A stretch of 64,000 nucleotides of DNA from Pyxidicoccus xibeiensis (GTDB lineage Bacteria > Myxococcota > Myxococcia > Myxococcales > Myxococcaceae). Positions 28,533 through 36,609 of this stretch are shown here, one piece after another. The notes beneath the pieces were generated by a model, which searched no databases, was not told the origin of the DNA, and was given only the letters and a program-made list of their open reading frames with translations. Every line of letters begins with the position of its first letter. The first letter of the stretch is position 1. The translations under genes were made by a program, and so were the position numbers. Where the stretch lies: assembly GCF_024198175.1 (NCBI RefSeq), contig NZ_JAJVKV010000005.1:310001-374000 (forward strand). The letters are read 5' to 3'.

Positions 28533-30539
28533 GTGCCTCTTGCCCCCCGAGCGCCCACGCGAGCCATTGGCACGCCACTGGTCAGCGCAAGGGGGACTGC
28601 ACATCTTGCGCGCGTGCGGCGGGCGATTGCTTGGGTGGCGGCGGTAGCGGTGGCGGGGTGTGGCGGCGTCGGGGCAGGAGATGTCGCCCCGCCAACGTCT
28701 GTGGTGGACGAGAATCCTCCTCCTGGCCCCGGTGACTCGCCCGGTCCCGGGGAGCCGGTGGACCCCGGTGAGGGTCAGGGACCTGGCGAAGAGCCGGGCC
28801 CGGTGCAGCCTCCTCCTCAGGTCGAAGCCCAGGCGCCGCGCTGCGCCGAGCTCTCCGAACAGGGCCTGCTCTGCCATGACAGCTGGTGCTGGGAGCTGCA
28901 GGGCCAGCAGGGCAACGACCTGCTCGCCGCGACCTCCACGGGCAAGGAGGTCTGGGCGGTCGGGGCGGCGGGAACCCTCCTGCGCTGGGACGGGAAGCGC
29001 TGGTCGCGAGAGCCGTCCGGCACCTCCGTGACGCTGGTCGACGTGGACCATTCGGGGGACGAGGTCTGGGCGGTGGGCGCCGAGGGGACGATTCTCCGCC
29101 GCACGAGGGGCCAGTGGCACGCGGAGTCGAGCCCGAGCCCCGTCGACGTGCATCGGGTCGAGGTCGCCGCTCCAGGGGATGCGTGGATTGCCGTCGCCGG
29201 AGGCGTGGCCCGCTACCACCAGGGTGCCTGGTCGTGGGTGCTGCGCGCCGCGGGCGACTACGACCTCTGGTCCTCGGGCCCCGACGACGTGTGGATTCTC
29301 GGTGAGCGGAAGGCCTACCGCTGGGATGGCTCCGGCCTCCATGAGATGGAGACGCCCTTCTTCCGCGGCAGGTTCGGCGGCACGGAGCGCGGCAGGCCCT
29401 TCGTGGCCTCCGAGCACGAGGTCTATCAGTGGACCGGCGAAGCCTTCGAGCAGCGCTTCGCCATCCCCAACTCCACCTTCACCGTCGAAGCCCTGGCGCA
29501 GCATGACGGTGACCTCTGGGTCTTCGCCAATCGCGGCGGCGGCGGCAGCGGATGGGACGATGGGCGCCTGGTCGTGCGGTGGGATGGGACGACCGCGCAC
29601 GAGGTCTGGAGTGAGTCCTTCCCTGCCTCCTCCCAGTGGAGCAGCGGCATGCCCAGGGCCCTGGCCCTCCTGGACGGTGGGGGGGCGTTCCTCATGGGCG
29701 AGCGGGGACGGACGCTCCGCTGGGATGGCTCCTCCTGGTTCGAGCCTCCCCGGGCCCCAGGCGACATCGACGTGCTGCTCCCCTTCGATACCGGTGGCTA
29801 CTGGGCGCTGCACTGGACCCGGGGGCCCTGGATCTCCGGACTGCAGTGGGATGGGACGTCGGCCTGGCGGCCGCTCGAGCAGGTGGGAGGCTTCACCTCG
29901 GGCCGTCTCACCGGCACGGGCCCAGAGGATATCTGGGTGCTCATCGGGCGACTCAGCCGCTGGGACGGGAGCACCTGGCACGGGTACGACGACGTCGGCG
30001 TGCTGAGGGATGTCTATTCGGTGACGCGGGACGAGGTCTGGGCGGTGGGGGACGGAGGCCGCGCGGTCCACCTGCAGGGCGACGCCTGGACCGAGGCCCC
30101 CACCGGGACGACGGGCGACCTCCAGGCACTCTGGGCCAGCGGACCGAAGGACGTGTGGGCCGGGGGGGCCACGCTCATCCATTGGAATGGTGAAGCCTGG
30201 TCGCCGGCGCCGGGCATTGACGCGACGGAGGACCTGCGCATCACCCAGCTCAGTGGCTCGGGCCCCGGTGAGGCCTGGGCGCTGGGGACACGGCTCCACC
30301 GCTGGGACGGCAAGGCCTGGCGGGACGTGGCGCCCCCTCGAGGCAATGAGCGGTGCTGGGAGCTCTGGAGCGCGGGGCCCGCCGCGACGTTCGCGACGTG
30401 CGAGAAGGGCTTCTACCGCTGGGACGGGCGCGGATGGACGGCGCTCCCATTCCACGGCAGGCCTGGCGCATTCGCGGGAAAGGCGAAGCGTGGGTACATG
30501 GCGTACGGCGACGCGCTCCTCAGGTACTGCCGCGAGTAG
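28533..30539 (+). CDS. WAVG-repeat beta-propeller lipoprotein
   Basis: 668 residues as drawn from GTG 28533. A hydrophobic segment ending VAVAGCGG gives a lipobox, followed by a Pro/Gly/Glu linker (about residues 50-100) and then about twelve copies of a blade unit of the form DxVWAVGxxGTxLRWDGxxW. The DNA phrase GAGGTCTGGGCGGT recurs at about 28947, 29060 and 30030, showing the repeats are still close. Such propellers are common in myxobacteria and are thought to bind other proteins or surfaces; no enzyme motif is visible. The true start may be GTG 28614, which would put RRAIAWVAAVAVAGC directly at the N-terminus as a normal signal; neither has a clear ribosome site. Confidence 0.8.
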   Translation: MPLAPRAPTRAIGTPLVSARGTAHLARVRRAIAWVAAVAVAGCGGVGAGDVAPPTSVVDENPPPGPGDSPGPGEPVDPGEGQGPGEEPGPVQPPPQVEAQAPRCAELSEQGLLCHDSWCWELQGQQGNDLLAATSTGKEVWAVGAAGTLLRWDGKRWSREPSGTSVTLVDVDHSGDEVWAVGAEGTILRRTRGQWHAESSPSPVDVHRVEVAAPGDAWIAVAGGVARYHQGAWSWVLRAAGDYDLWSSGPDDVWILGERKAYRWDGSGLHEMETPFFRGRFGGTERGRPFVASEHEVYQWTGEAFEQRFAIPNSTFTVEALAQHDGDLWVFANRGGGGSGWDDGRLVVRWDGTTAHEVWSESFPASSQWSSGMPRALALLDGGGAFLMGERGRTLRWDGSSWFEPPRAPGDIDVLLPFDTGGYWALHWTRGPWISGLQWDGTSAWRPLEQVGGFTSGRLTGTGPEDIWVLIGRLSRWDGSTWHGYDDVGVLRDVYSVTRDEVWAVGDGGRAVHLQGDAWTEAPTGTTGDLQALWASGPKDVWAGGATLIHWNGEAWSPAPGIDATEDLRITQLSGSGPGEAWALGTRLHRWDGKAWRDVAPPRGNERCWELWSAGPAATFATCEKGFYRWDGRGWTALPFHGRPGAFAGKAKRGYMAYGDALLRYCRE

Positions 30540-30685
30540 CGCCTGCCCGCGCCTCGTTGGCTTCCCGTCACTCGGTTGCCGTTTCGGTCCGTCAGGGAAC
30601 GGTGCGCTGCTTCCCGGGTACTCCCGCACGGCCCCACGGCTTATCCACCAGGATCGATGCTGGAGTGGTCCGGGACGGTGCACAC

Positions 30686-31216
30686 ATGAAGACGTCAGCG
30701 GAGAGTCCGGTGGGAGGAGGGGCGGCACCTTCGGGAGAGCCCGCCAGGCAGCGGCTCTCCCTGCGTGTCAACGGCGTGGAGAAGCAGCTGGACGTGGCGC
30801 CGTGGACCACGCTGCTCGACCTGCTGCGCGAGTCGCTCGACCTGACCGGTACGAAGAAGGGGTGTGACCACGGGCAGTGTGGCGCCTGCACCGTCCTGGT
30901 CGAAGGCAAGCGCATCAACTCGTGCCTCACCCTGGCCGTCATGAAGGATGGCTGCGAGGTGACGACGATTGAGGGGCTCGCCCGGGGGGACGCCCTGCAC
31001 CCGCTGCAGGAGGCATTCATCGAGCAGGACGCCTTCCAGTGTGGCTACTGCACTCCCGGGCAGATCTGCTCCGCGGTGGGGCTGCTGGCCGAGGGCCGGG
31101 CCCGGACGGAGGACGACGTCCGCGAGCTGATGAGTGGCAACCTCTGCCGCTGTGGCGCCTACCCCAACATCCTGGCGGCCATCCAGCAGGTGCGGGGAAG
31201 GGGGGATGGGCAATGA
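30686..31216 (+). CDS. paoA: Aldehyde oxidoreductase [2Fe-2S] subunit
   Basis: 176 residues, small iron-sulphur subunit of a three-chain xanthine-oxidase-family enzyme. The plant-type cluster ligands are Cys60, Cys65, Cys68 and Cys80 (KKGCDHGQCGACTV...NSC), and the second cluster of the helical domain uses Cys119, Cys122, Cys154 and Cys156 (QCGYC and LCRCG). The 30-residue N-terminal extension is Ser/Gly/Pro-rich without the twin-arginine motif that E. coli PaoA carries, so export is doubtful. It passes electrons from the molybdenum centre to FAD. The stop overlaps the next start (ATGA), giving an operon of the S, M and L subunits in the order of paoABC. The exact start is uncertain; the ribosome site is weak. 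Confidence 0.9.
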   Translation: MKTSAESPVGGGAAPSGEPARQRLSLRVNGVEKQLDVAPWTTLLDLLRESLDLTGTKKGCDHGQCGACTVLVEGKRINSCLTLAVMKDGCEVTTIEGLARGDALHPLQEAFIEQDAFQCGYCTPGQICSAVGLLAEGRARTEDDVRELMSGNLCRCGAYPNILAAIQQVRGRGDGQ

Positions 31217-32208
31217 ACCGCTTCTCCTACGTGCGTGCCCGGGACGTCCAGGGCGCCGTGGAGGTCGTCTCGGCGAATCCCTCAGCCCGGTTCATCGGGG
31301 GCGGCACCAACCTCCTGGACCTGATGAAGGAGCACGTCACCAGCCCCAGCCACCTGGTGGACATCACCCGGCTGCCCTTGAATGGAATCGAGGACACGCC
31401 GGACGGCGGCCTGCGCATCGGCGCGCTCGTCACCAACTCCGAGGTGGCGTGGAACGCGCAGGTGGAGCGGCGCTACCCGCTGCTGTCGAAGGCCATCCTG
31501 GCCGGTGCCTCGCCGCAGCTTCGCAACATGGCGACGACGGGCGGGAACCTGCTCCAGCGCACGCGCTGCTACTACTTCTATGACGTGGGCACGCCCTGCA
31601 ACAAACGCGAGCCGGGCTCAGGCTGCGGGGCGAAGGCCGGCTTCAACCGCATCCACGCCATCCTCGGGACGAGTGAGCAGTGCATCGCCACCCACCCGTC
31701 GGACATGTGCGTGGCGCTGGCGGCGCTGGACGCCGTCGTCCGGGTGACGGGCCGCGACGGCGAGCGCACCATTCCCTTCGCCGACTTCCATCGGCTTCCG
31801 GGGGACACGCCGCACCTGGACACGAACCTGCGACCCGACGAGCTCATCACCGCCGTGGAGCTTCCCCCAGAGGGCTTCGCCGCGCACTCCACCTACCTCA
31901 AGGTCCGGGACCGGGCCTCCTATGCCTTCGCGCTCGTGTCGGTGGCGGCGGCGCTCACGCTGGACGGTGACCGCATCCAGGCCGCGCGGCTCGCGCTCGG
32001 CGGAGTGGCGCACAAGCCCTGGAGGGACCCGGAAGCCGAGGCGCTGCTGGCGGGCAGGCCCGCCACGCGGGAGCACTTCCAGGCCGCCGCCGAGGCCCTG
32101 GTCCGGGACGCGAAGGGCTTCGGCCACAACACCTTCAAGATAGAGCTGGCGAAGCGCAGCGTGGTGCGGGCCCTGGAGCAGGCCGCCGGGCAGGAGGGAC
32201 AGCGATGA
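31213..32208 (+). CDS. paoB: Aldehyde oxidoreductase FAD-binding subunit
   Basis: 331 residues, the FAD-binding middle subunit of the molybdenum hydroxylase. It has the PCMH-type FAD loop FIGGGTNLLDLMKEHV and the second FAD contact ATTGGNLLQRTRC. The Cys-rich insertion CYYFYDVGTPCNKREPGSGCGAKAGFN, with further Cys residues in SEQCIATHPSDMC, matches the extra [4Fe-4S] site of PaoB-type and 4-hydroxybenzoyl-CoA-reductase-type M subunits. Start ATG 31213 overlaps the upstream stop by 4 bases, and its own stop overlaps the next start in the same way, so translation is coupled across all three genes. Confidence 0.92.
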   Translation: MNRFSYVRARDVQGAVEVVSANPSARFIGGGTNLLDLMKEHVTSPSHLVDITRLPLNGIEDTPDGGLRIGALVTNSEVAWNAQVERRYPLLSKAILAGASPQLRNMATTGGNLLQRTRCYYFYDVGTPCNKREPGSGCGAKAGFNRIHAILGTSEQCIATHPSDMCVALAALDAVVRVTGRDGERTIPFADFHRLPGDTPHLDTNLRPDELITAVELPPEGFAAHSTYLKVRDRASYAFALVSVAAALTLDGDRIQAARLALGGVAHKPWRDPEAEALLAGRPATREHFQAAAEALVRDAKGFGHNTFKIELAKRSVVRALEQAAGQEGQR

Positions 32209-34436
32209 CCCCGCCCTCCACGCAGCTCGGCCGGCCCATCAGCCGCGTCGATGGTCGCGCAAAGGTGACGGGCGAGGCACGGTATGCCGGGGAGTTCAAC
32301 GTGCCCGGGCTCGTCTACGGGCAGGTGGTGTCGAGCACCATCGCCCGGGGGCGCATCAAGCGCATCGACGCGGGCGAGGCCCTCCGGCTCCCGGGCGTGC
32401 TGCGCGTGTTCACCCACGAGAACCGCCCCAGCCTGCCGTGGTTCGACCGCAAGTACCGGGACGACGATGCTCCCTCGGGCTCACCGTTCCGGCCGCTCTA
32501 CGACGACAAGGTCCTCTACAGCGGGCAGCCCGTCGCGCTGGTGGTGGCGGAGACGTTCGAGCTCGCCCGCCACGCGGCCTCGCTCGTGCGCATCGACTAC
32601 GCGCCCGAAGCGCACGAGACGGACCTGCGCGCCCGGCGGAAGAAGGCGCGTTCGCCCGGCAAGGGCAAGGACGGCTTCGAGCCGCCGCCGAAGCCCTGGG
32701 GCCATGCGGACAAGGCGCTCGACAAAGCCGCGGTGCGGGTCGACGCGGAGTACGAGTCTCCCGTCGAGCACCACAACCCGATGGAGCCCCATGCCTCCAC
32801 CGTCATCTACGAGGACGATGGCTCGCTCACCATCCACGACAAGACGCAGGGCGTGCTGAACAGCCAGACGTACGTCTGCAACGTGTTCGACCTGCCGAAG
32901 GAGCAGGTGCGCGTCCTCTCGCGCTTCGTGGGTGGGGCGTTCGGCTCGGGGCTGCGGCCGCAGTACCAGCTGTTCATGGCCGTCCTCGCGGCGCGGGAGC
33001 TGAAGCGCTCGGTCCGGGTGACGCTGTCACGCGAGCAGATGTTCACCTTCGGCCACCGTCCCGCGACGCTGCAGCGGGTCGCCCTGGGGGCCTCGGCCGA
33101 CGGCACGCTGGAAGCCCTCATCCACGAGGCCGTGGGGGAGACGTCGTCCTTCGAGGACTACATCGAGGTCGTCGTGAACTGGGGCAGCATGCTCTACCGC
33201 TGCGACAACGTCCGGCAGGACTACAAGATTGTCCCGCTGGACTGCTACACGCCCCTGGACATGCGCGCGCCCGGCGCGGCCCTCGGCGTCTACGCGCTGG
33301 AGTGCGCGATGGACGAGCTGGCCCATGCGCTGCGCATGGACCCCATCGCGCTGCGCCTCAAGAACTACGCCGAGCGCGACCAGAACAAGGACAAGCCCTA
33401 TTCGAGCAAGGAGCTGCGCGCCTGCTACCAGCAGGGCTCGGAGCGGTTCGGCTGGGCCCGGCGCAACCCGGCCCCGCGCTCGATGCGGGAGGGGCGCGAG
33501 CTCGTCGGCTGGGGCATGGCCACCGGCATCTGGGACGCCATGCAGCAGCCCGCGAGCGCGAAGGCGGTGCTGGGGCTGGACGGCCGGCTCACCGTGAGCA
33601 GCGCCACGGCGGACATCGGCACGGGCACGTACACGGTGATGACGCAGATTGCGGCGGAGACGCTCGGCCTGCGCGTGGAGGACGTGACGTTCAAGCTCGG
33701 AGACTCCTCGCTGCCCATGGCGCCCCTGCAGGGCGGCTCGTGGACGGCGGCGTCCGTGGGCTCGGCGGTGAAGGAGGTCTGCGAGAAGCTCCGCGAGCAG
33801 CTGGCCACGTTCGCCCGGAAGGCGAAGGGCTCTCCACTGGCCGGAGCGGGCGCGGAAGAGGTGACCTTCGCGGAGGGGCAGCTCCGGCACGCCTCGGATG
33901 CGTCCAGGGCCATCTCGATTGTCGAGGCGATGCGGCTCGGCGGCGTCACCAGCCTCGAGGAGAAGTCGCTGGCCGTTCCGAGCCCCAAGCAGCAGGCGTA
34001 CACACGGAGCACGCACTCCGCGGTGTTCGTCGAGGTGAAGGTGGACGAGGCGCTGGGCACGGTGCGGGTGACCCGCGTCGTCAGCGCCGTCGCGGCCGGG
34101 CGCATCCTCAATCCGAAGACGGCGCGGAGTCAGGTGCTGGGCGGAGTCGTCTGGGGCATCGGCATGGCGCTGGAGGAGGAGACGGCCATCGACCACACGC
34201 TCGGCCGCTTCATCAACCACAACCTCGCCGAGTACCACGTCCCGGTGAACGCGGATGTGCACGACATCGACGTCCTCTTCGTTGACGAGGACGACACCGT
34301 CGTCAACCCGCTCGGCGCCAAGGGGCTGGGAGAGATTGGCATCGTCGGCGTGGCGGCGGCCATCGCCAACGCGGTGTTCCACGCGACGGGCCGGCGCGTC
34401 CGCGGCCTGCCCATCACGCTGGACAAGCTGCTCTAG
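32205..34436 (+). CDS. paoC: Aldehyde oxidoreductase molybdenum cofactor-binding subunit
   Basis: 743 residues, the large subunit that binds the molybdopterin cofactor and oxidises the substrate, by family an aromatic or other aldehyde. Key segments: RVDGRAKVTGEARYAGE at the N-terminus, VEHHNPMEPHAS for substrate-side contacts, FVGGAFGSGLRPQ for the cofactor loop, MRAPGAALGVYALECAMDELA, and GAKGLGEIGIVG near the C-terminus with the conserved catalytic Glu of the family. No PaoD/XdhC-type sulphuration chaperone is encoded alongside, so it must be supplied from elsewhere. The gene ends 3 bp before the convergent MmcQ/YjbR gene. The close match to the PaoABC layout is from order and motifs; the true substrate is not fixed. 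Confidence 0.92.
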   Translation: MTPPSTQLGRPISRVDGRAKVTGEARYAGEFNVPGLVYGQVVSSTIARGRIKRIDAGEALRLPGVLRVFTHENRPSLPWFDRKYRDDDAPSGSPFRPLYDDKVLYSGQPVALVVAETFELARHAASLVRIDYAPEAHETDLRARRKKARSPGKGKDGFEPPPKPWGHADKALDKAAVRVDAEYESPVEHHNPMEPHASTVIYEDDGSLTIHDKTQGVLNSQTYVCNVFDLPKEQVRVLSRFVGGAFGSGLRPQYQLFMAVLAARELKRSVRVTLSREQMFTFGHRPATLQRVALGASADGTLEALIHEAVGETSSFEDYIEVVVNWGSMLYRCDNVRQDYKIVPLDCYTPLDMRAPGAALGVYALECAMDELAHALRMDPIALRLKNYAERDQNKDKPYSSKELRACYQQGSERFGWARRNPAPRSMREGRELVGWGMATGIWDAMQQPASAKAVLGLDGRLTVSSATADIGTGTYTVMTQIAAETLGLRVEDVTFKLGDSSLPMAPLQGGSWTAASVGSAVKEVCEKLREQLATFARKAKGSPLAGAGAEEVTFAEGQLRHASDASRAISIVEAMRLGGVTSLEEKSLAVPSPKQQAYTRSTHSAVFVEVKVDEALGTVRVTRVVSAVAAGRILNPKTARSQVLGGVVWGIGMALEEETAIDHTLGRFINHNLAEYHVPVNADVHDIDVLFVDEDDTVVNPLGAKGLGEIGIVGVAAAIANAVFHATGRRVRGLPITLDKLL

Positions 34437-34439
34437 GTC

Positions 34440-34898
34440 CTACGGCTTTGCCCGGCGAGCCCGCTTCGCCGGGGCGGGGCGCGGGGATGACTTCGCGCGT
34501 GACGAGACCTGCTTCGCGCGCGGAGTCTTCTGTGGCTTGCCGCGGGGCTCCGGCGCGGAGTCCCCGCCTTCGAGCTGTGCCACCAGCTTCCGGGGCGCCT
34601 TGAGCCGCCAGGACGACTTCAGCCGCGCGCGGCACTCGGGGAGCCGCAGCGCGCTCAGCCGCGCCAGCACCGCGGGGTAGCCGCGGTAGTGGTCGGTGAT
34701 GAAGTAGACGTCGGACCGGGCGGTGATGAGGAACTCCTGCTCGTCGACGCTCTCCAGCATGAACACGACGGAGGCGCCGTCCTCCTTGAGACGGACGAAG
34801 GCCTTGCCACGCACCTTCAGCGCGGGGGTGCGGAACCACACGTCCTCGACGACTTCCGGCAGCTCCAGCCCCAGCTTGCAGAGTTGTTCCCACGTCAT
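34440..34898 (-). CDS. MmcQ/YjbR family protein with basic tail
   Basis: 152 residues. The first 110 form the compact MmcQ/YjbR fold (CyaY-like double wing): LPEVVEDVWFRTPALKVRGKAFVRL, then FLITARSDVYFITDHYRGYPAVLARLSALRLPECRARLKSSWRLKAPRKL. The family is annotated as DNA-binding on structural grounds only. The last 40 residues are a Lys/Arg/Pro/Ala tail (ending KRARRAKP), resembling the unstructured basic tails added to many high-GC DNA-binding proteins. It runs convergent to paoC and divergent from the gene at 35017 across 118 bp. Biological role unknown. Confidence 0.87.
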   Translation of the reverse strand: MTWEQLCKLGLELPEVVEDVWFRTPALKVRGKAFVRLKEDGASVVFMLESVDEQEFLITARSDVYFITDHYRGYPAVLARLSALRLPECRARLKSSWRLKAPRKLVAQLEGGDSAPEPRGKPQKTPRAKQVSSRAKSSPRPAPAKRARRAKP

Positions 34899-35016
34899 GG
34901 CCGCTGTCTAGCAACACCCGGGGCAAAGGAGAACACGACGGACAGGACGGCCGGGTTGCCGCGGGGGCGGGCGGGCGGAATGATGGTGCGCGTCGAGGCT
35001 GCGCGGGAGGCGCGAG

Positions 35017-36501
35017 ATGGCGGGTGGCATCGTGACGGACCTCCTCGCGCTCGCGCTCGCGGCCTTCGAGGAGGACAGGGAGCAGGAAGCCCTGCTGCAC
35101 CTGCTGGACGCCTGGCGTGAGTCCCGCTCCGAGCGCGTCGCCGTGCTCGTGGAGAAGCTGTCGACCCGGCTCACCGACGGGCTCGTGCCTCTCCCGTGTG
35201 AGCCGTCCTCCGTGGCCATGGAGCTGCAGCGGCCGCTCGATTTGCCCCGGATGTTCGGCGCGCTCCAGGAGACGGCGGACCGCGGGCTCGCGCGGGAGCT
35301 GGGCGAGCAGCTCGGAGCCCTCCGCAAGTGGCCCGCGGACCCACGGCTCTTCACCCCGCTGCGGGCCCTCGCGCGCAGTCGCATCGCCCACGACCTCCAG
35401 GTCCTGGATGCGCTGTGCGACCTGTTCCTCTCCCTGCGGGACCCACGCGCCCTTCCCGTGCTCCGTGAGCTGCTCGCCGGGCTTCCTCCGCGGATGCGCG
35501 ACCGGGCCGAGCGGCTCGGCGCCATCGTCGTGTGGGCCGAGTCGCCCGAGGCTCCCTCGCTGGAGGTCCTGCTGGACGCGAAGGAAAGGGCCCTCTGTGA
35601 CGTTCTGGAGGCCGACCTCGACGCGCGGGATGCCGCCAGGTCGCGCAGCTCGGCGGTCCGTGGCGAGCTGCTGGCGCGCGTCTACGCCTCGCCGGAAGAT
35701 GACAGCGCGCGGCTCGTGCTGGCCGACCACCTGCTGGAGCAGGGCGACCCGCTGGGCGAGTTCATCATGCTGCAATACTCGCCGCAGCCCGATGAGCTCC
35801 GCCTCGCCGCGTTGCTGCGCGCGCACAGGGTGCCGTGGCAGGCCCCGCTGGGGCCCCTCGTGGACCCCGCGCACACCCGCTTCGAGCGAGGCTTTCCCGT
35901 GGAGGTCCGGCTGTCGCTCCGCAACCGTCGCTCCCTGCCACCTCCGGGACCGGCCTGGAGCACCGTCCAGGACCTCGACTGGGGCTGGTCGGGCCCTCCG
36001 GAGGGCGGTGACTGGCTCGCGCACCCGCACCTGCGCAGCGTGACACGGCTGCGCAGGACCCGGGCGGTCATCGCCCGGCGGCTGGGGGCGCACGCACTGC
36101 GCCTGTGGCGGCTGGAGCTGCGGGGCGGCCTCGCCCTCCAGGCGCCGGACGTGTTCACCGCGCTGTCCGGCCTGCCGCACCTGACGTGGGTGGAGCTTCA
36201 CGACGGGGAGCCGCGCGACGTGGGCTTGTGCGCGGTGTCCGCCCTGGCCCGCCGCCTGGAGCGCTTCGAGTCGTCGGTGGCCGGGGCCTGGTCGCTCGTG
36301 GTGACGGGCCCGGTGGGGGTGACTGTCGAGGCGACGCTGGTGGACACGGAGCGCCTCGACGTGCTCCTGGAGGCTGTTCGCGCCTCGGCAGGCTTTGAAG
36401 CCCGGCTGCTGCGCTTTCATGCCCGGTGCCGGCTACAGACGTCGGAGATGCGCCGAATCGAACGCGCGGGGGCGGACTTCCCCAGCTTCTCCTGGGGATG
36501 A
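35017..36501 (+). CDS. TIGR02996 domain-containing protein
   Basis: 494 residues, probably cytoplasmic. Near residue 220 it carries the approximately 42-residue TIGR02996 unit: ELLARVYASPEDDSARLVLADHLLEQGDPLGEFIMLQ, the pattern D-x-x-x-R-L-V-x-A-D-x-L-x-E-x-G-D-x-x-G-E-F-I-x-x-Q that is expanded in myxobacteria and planctomycetes. The region before is alpha-helical and reminiscent of HEAT-like repeats; the region after has leucine-rich periodicity (LRSVTRLRRTR, LRLWRLELRGG, LPHLTWVELHDG), as often follows TIGR02996 units. No catalytic motif. ATG 35017 has GGGAGG 8 bases upstream. Function of the family unknown. Confidence 0.82.
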   Translation: MAGGIVTDLLALALAAFEEDREQEALLHLLDAWRESRSERVAVLVEKLSTRLTDGLVPLPCEPSSVAMELQRPLDLPRMFGALQETADRGLARELGEQLGALRKWPADPRLFTPLRALARSRIAHDLQVLDALCDLFLSLRDPRALPVLRELLAGLPPRMRDRAERLGAIVVWAESPEAPSLEVLLDAKERALCDVLEADLDARDAARSRSSAVRGELLARVYASPEDDSARLVLADHLLEQGDPLGEFIMLQYSPQPDELRLAALLRAHRVPWQAPLGPLVDPAHTRFERGFPVEVRLSLRNRRSLPPPGPAWSTVQDLDWGWSGPPEGGDWLAHPHLRSVTRLRRTRAVIARRLGAHALRLWRLELRGGLALQAPDVFTALSGLPHLTWVELHDGEPRDVGLCAVSALARRLERFESSVAGAWSLVVTGPVGVTVEATLVDTERLDVLLEAVRASAGFEARLLRFHARCRLQTSEMRRIERAGADFPSFSWG

Positions 36502-36609
36502 GGCGTACGCCCCTCCGTCGAGCCTGTGGTGACAGTGACCCGGGGCTGGCGTACCGGTGGTCTGGTGCCGGGGACACGCCACCTTGGCGACTCCCTTCGC
36601 GGAGTCCTC

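Noticed and set aside
26748..30728. A 1326-codon minus-strand open frame across the Omp85 and propeller genes
   Set aside because: It spans two unrelated plus-strand genes and the gap between them, with Arg/Pro/His-rich sequence and no motifs: a compositional shadow.
30686..34436. The molybdenum enzyme as a xanthine dehydrogenase
   Set aside because: Three-chain order S-M-L with a Cys-rich insertion in the FAD subunit fits the PaoABC-type aldehyde oxidoreductase better; substrate remains unproven.
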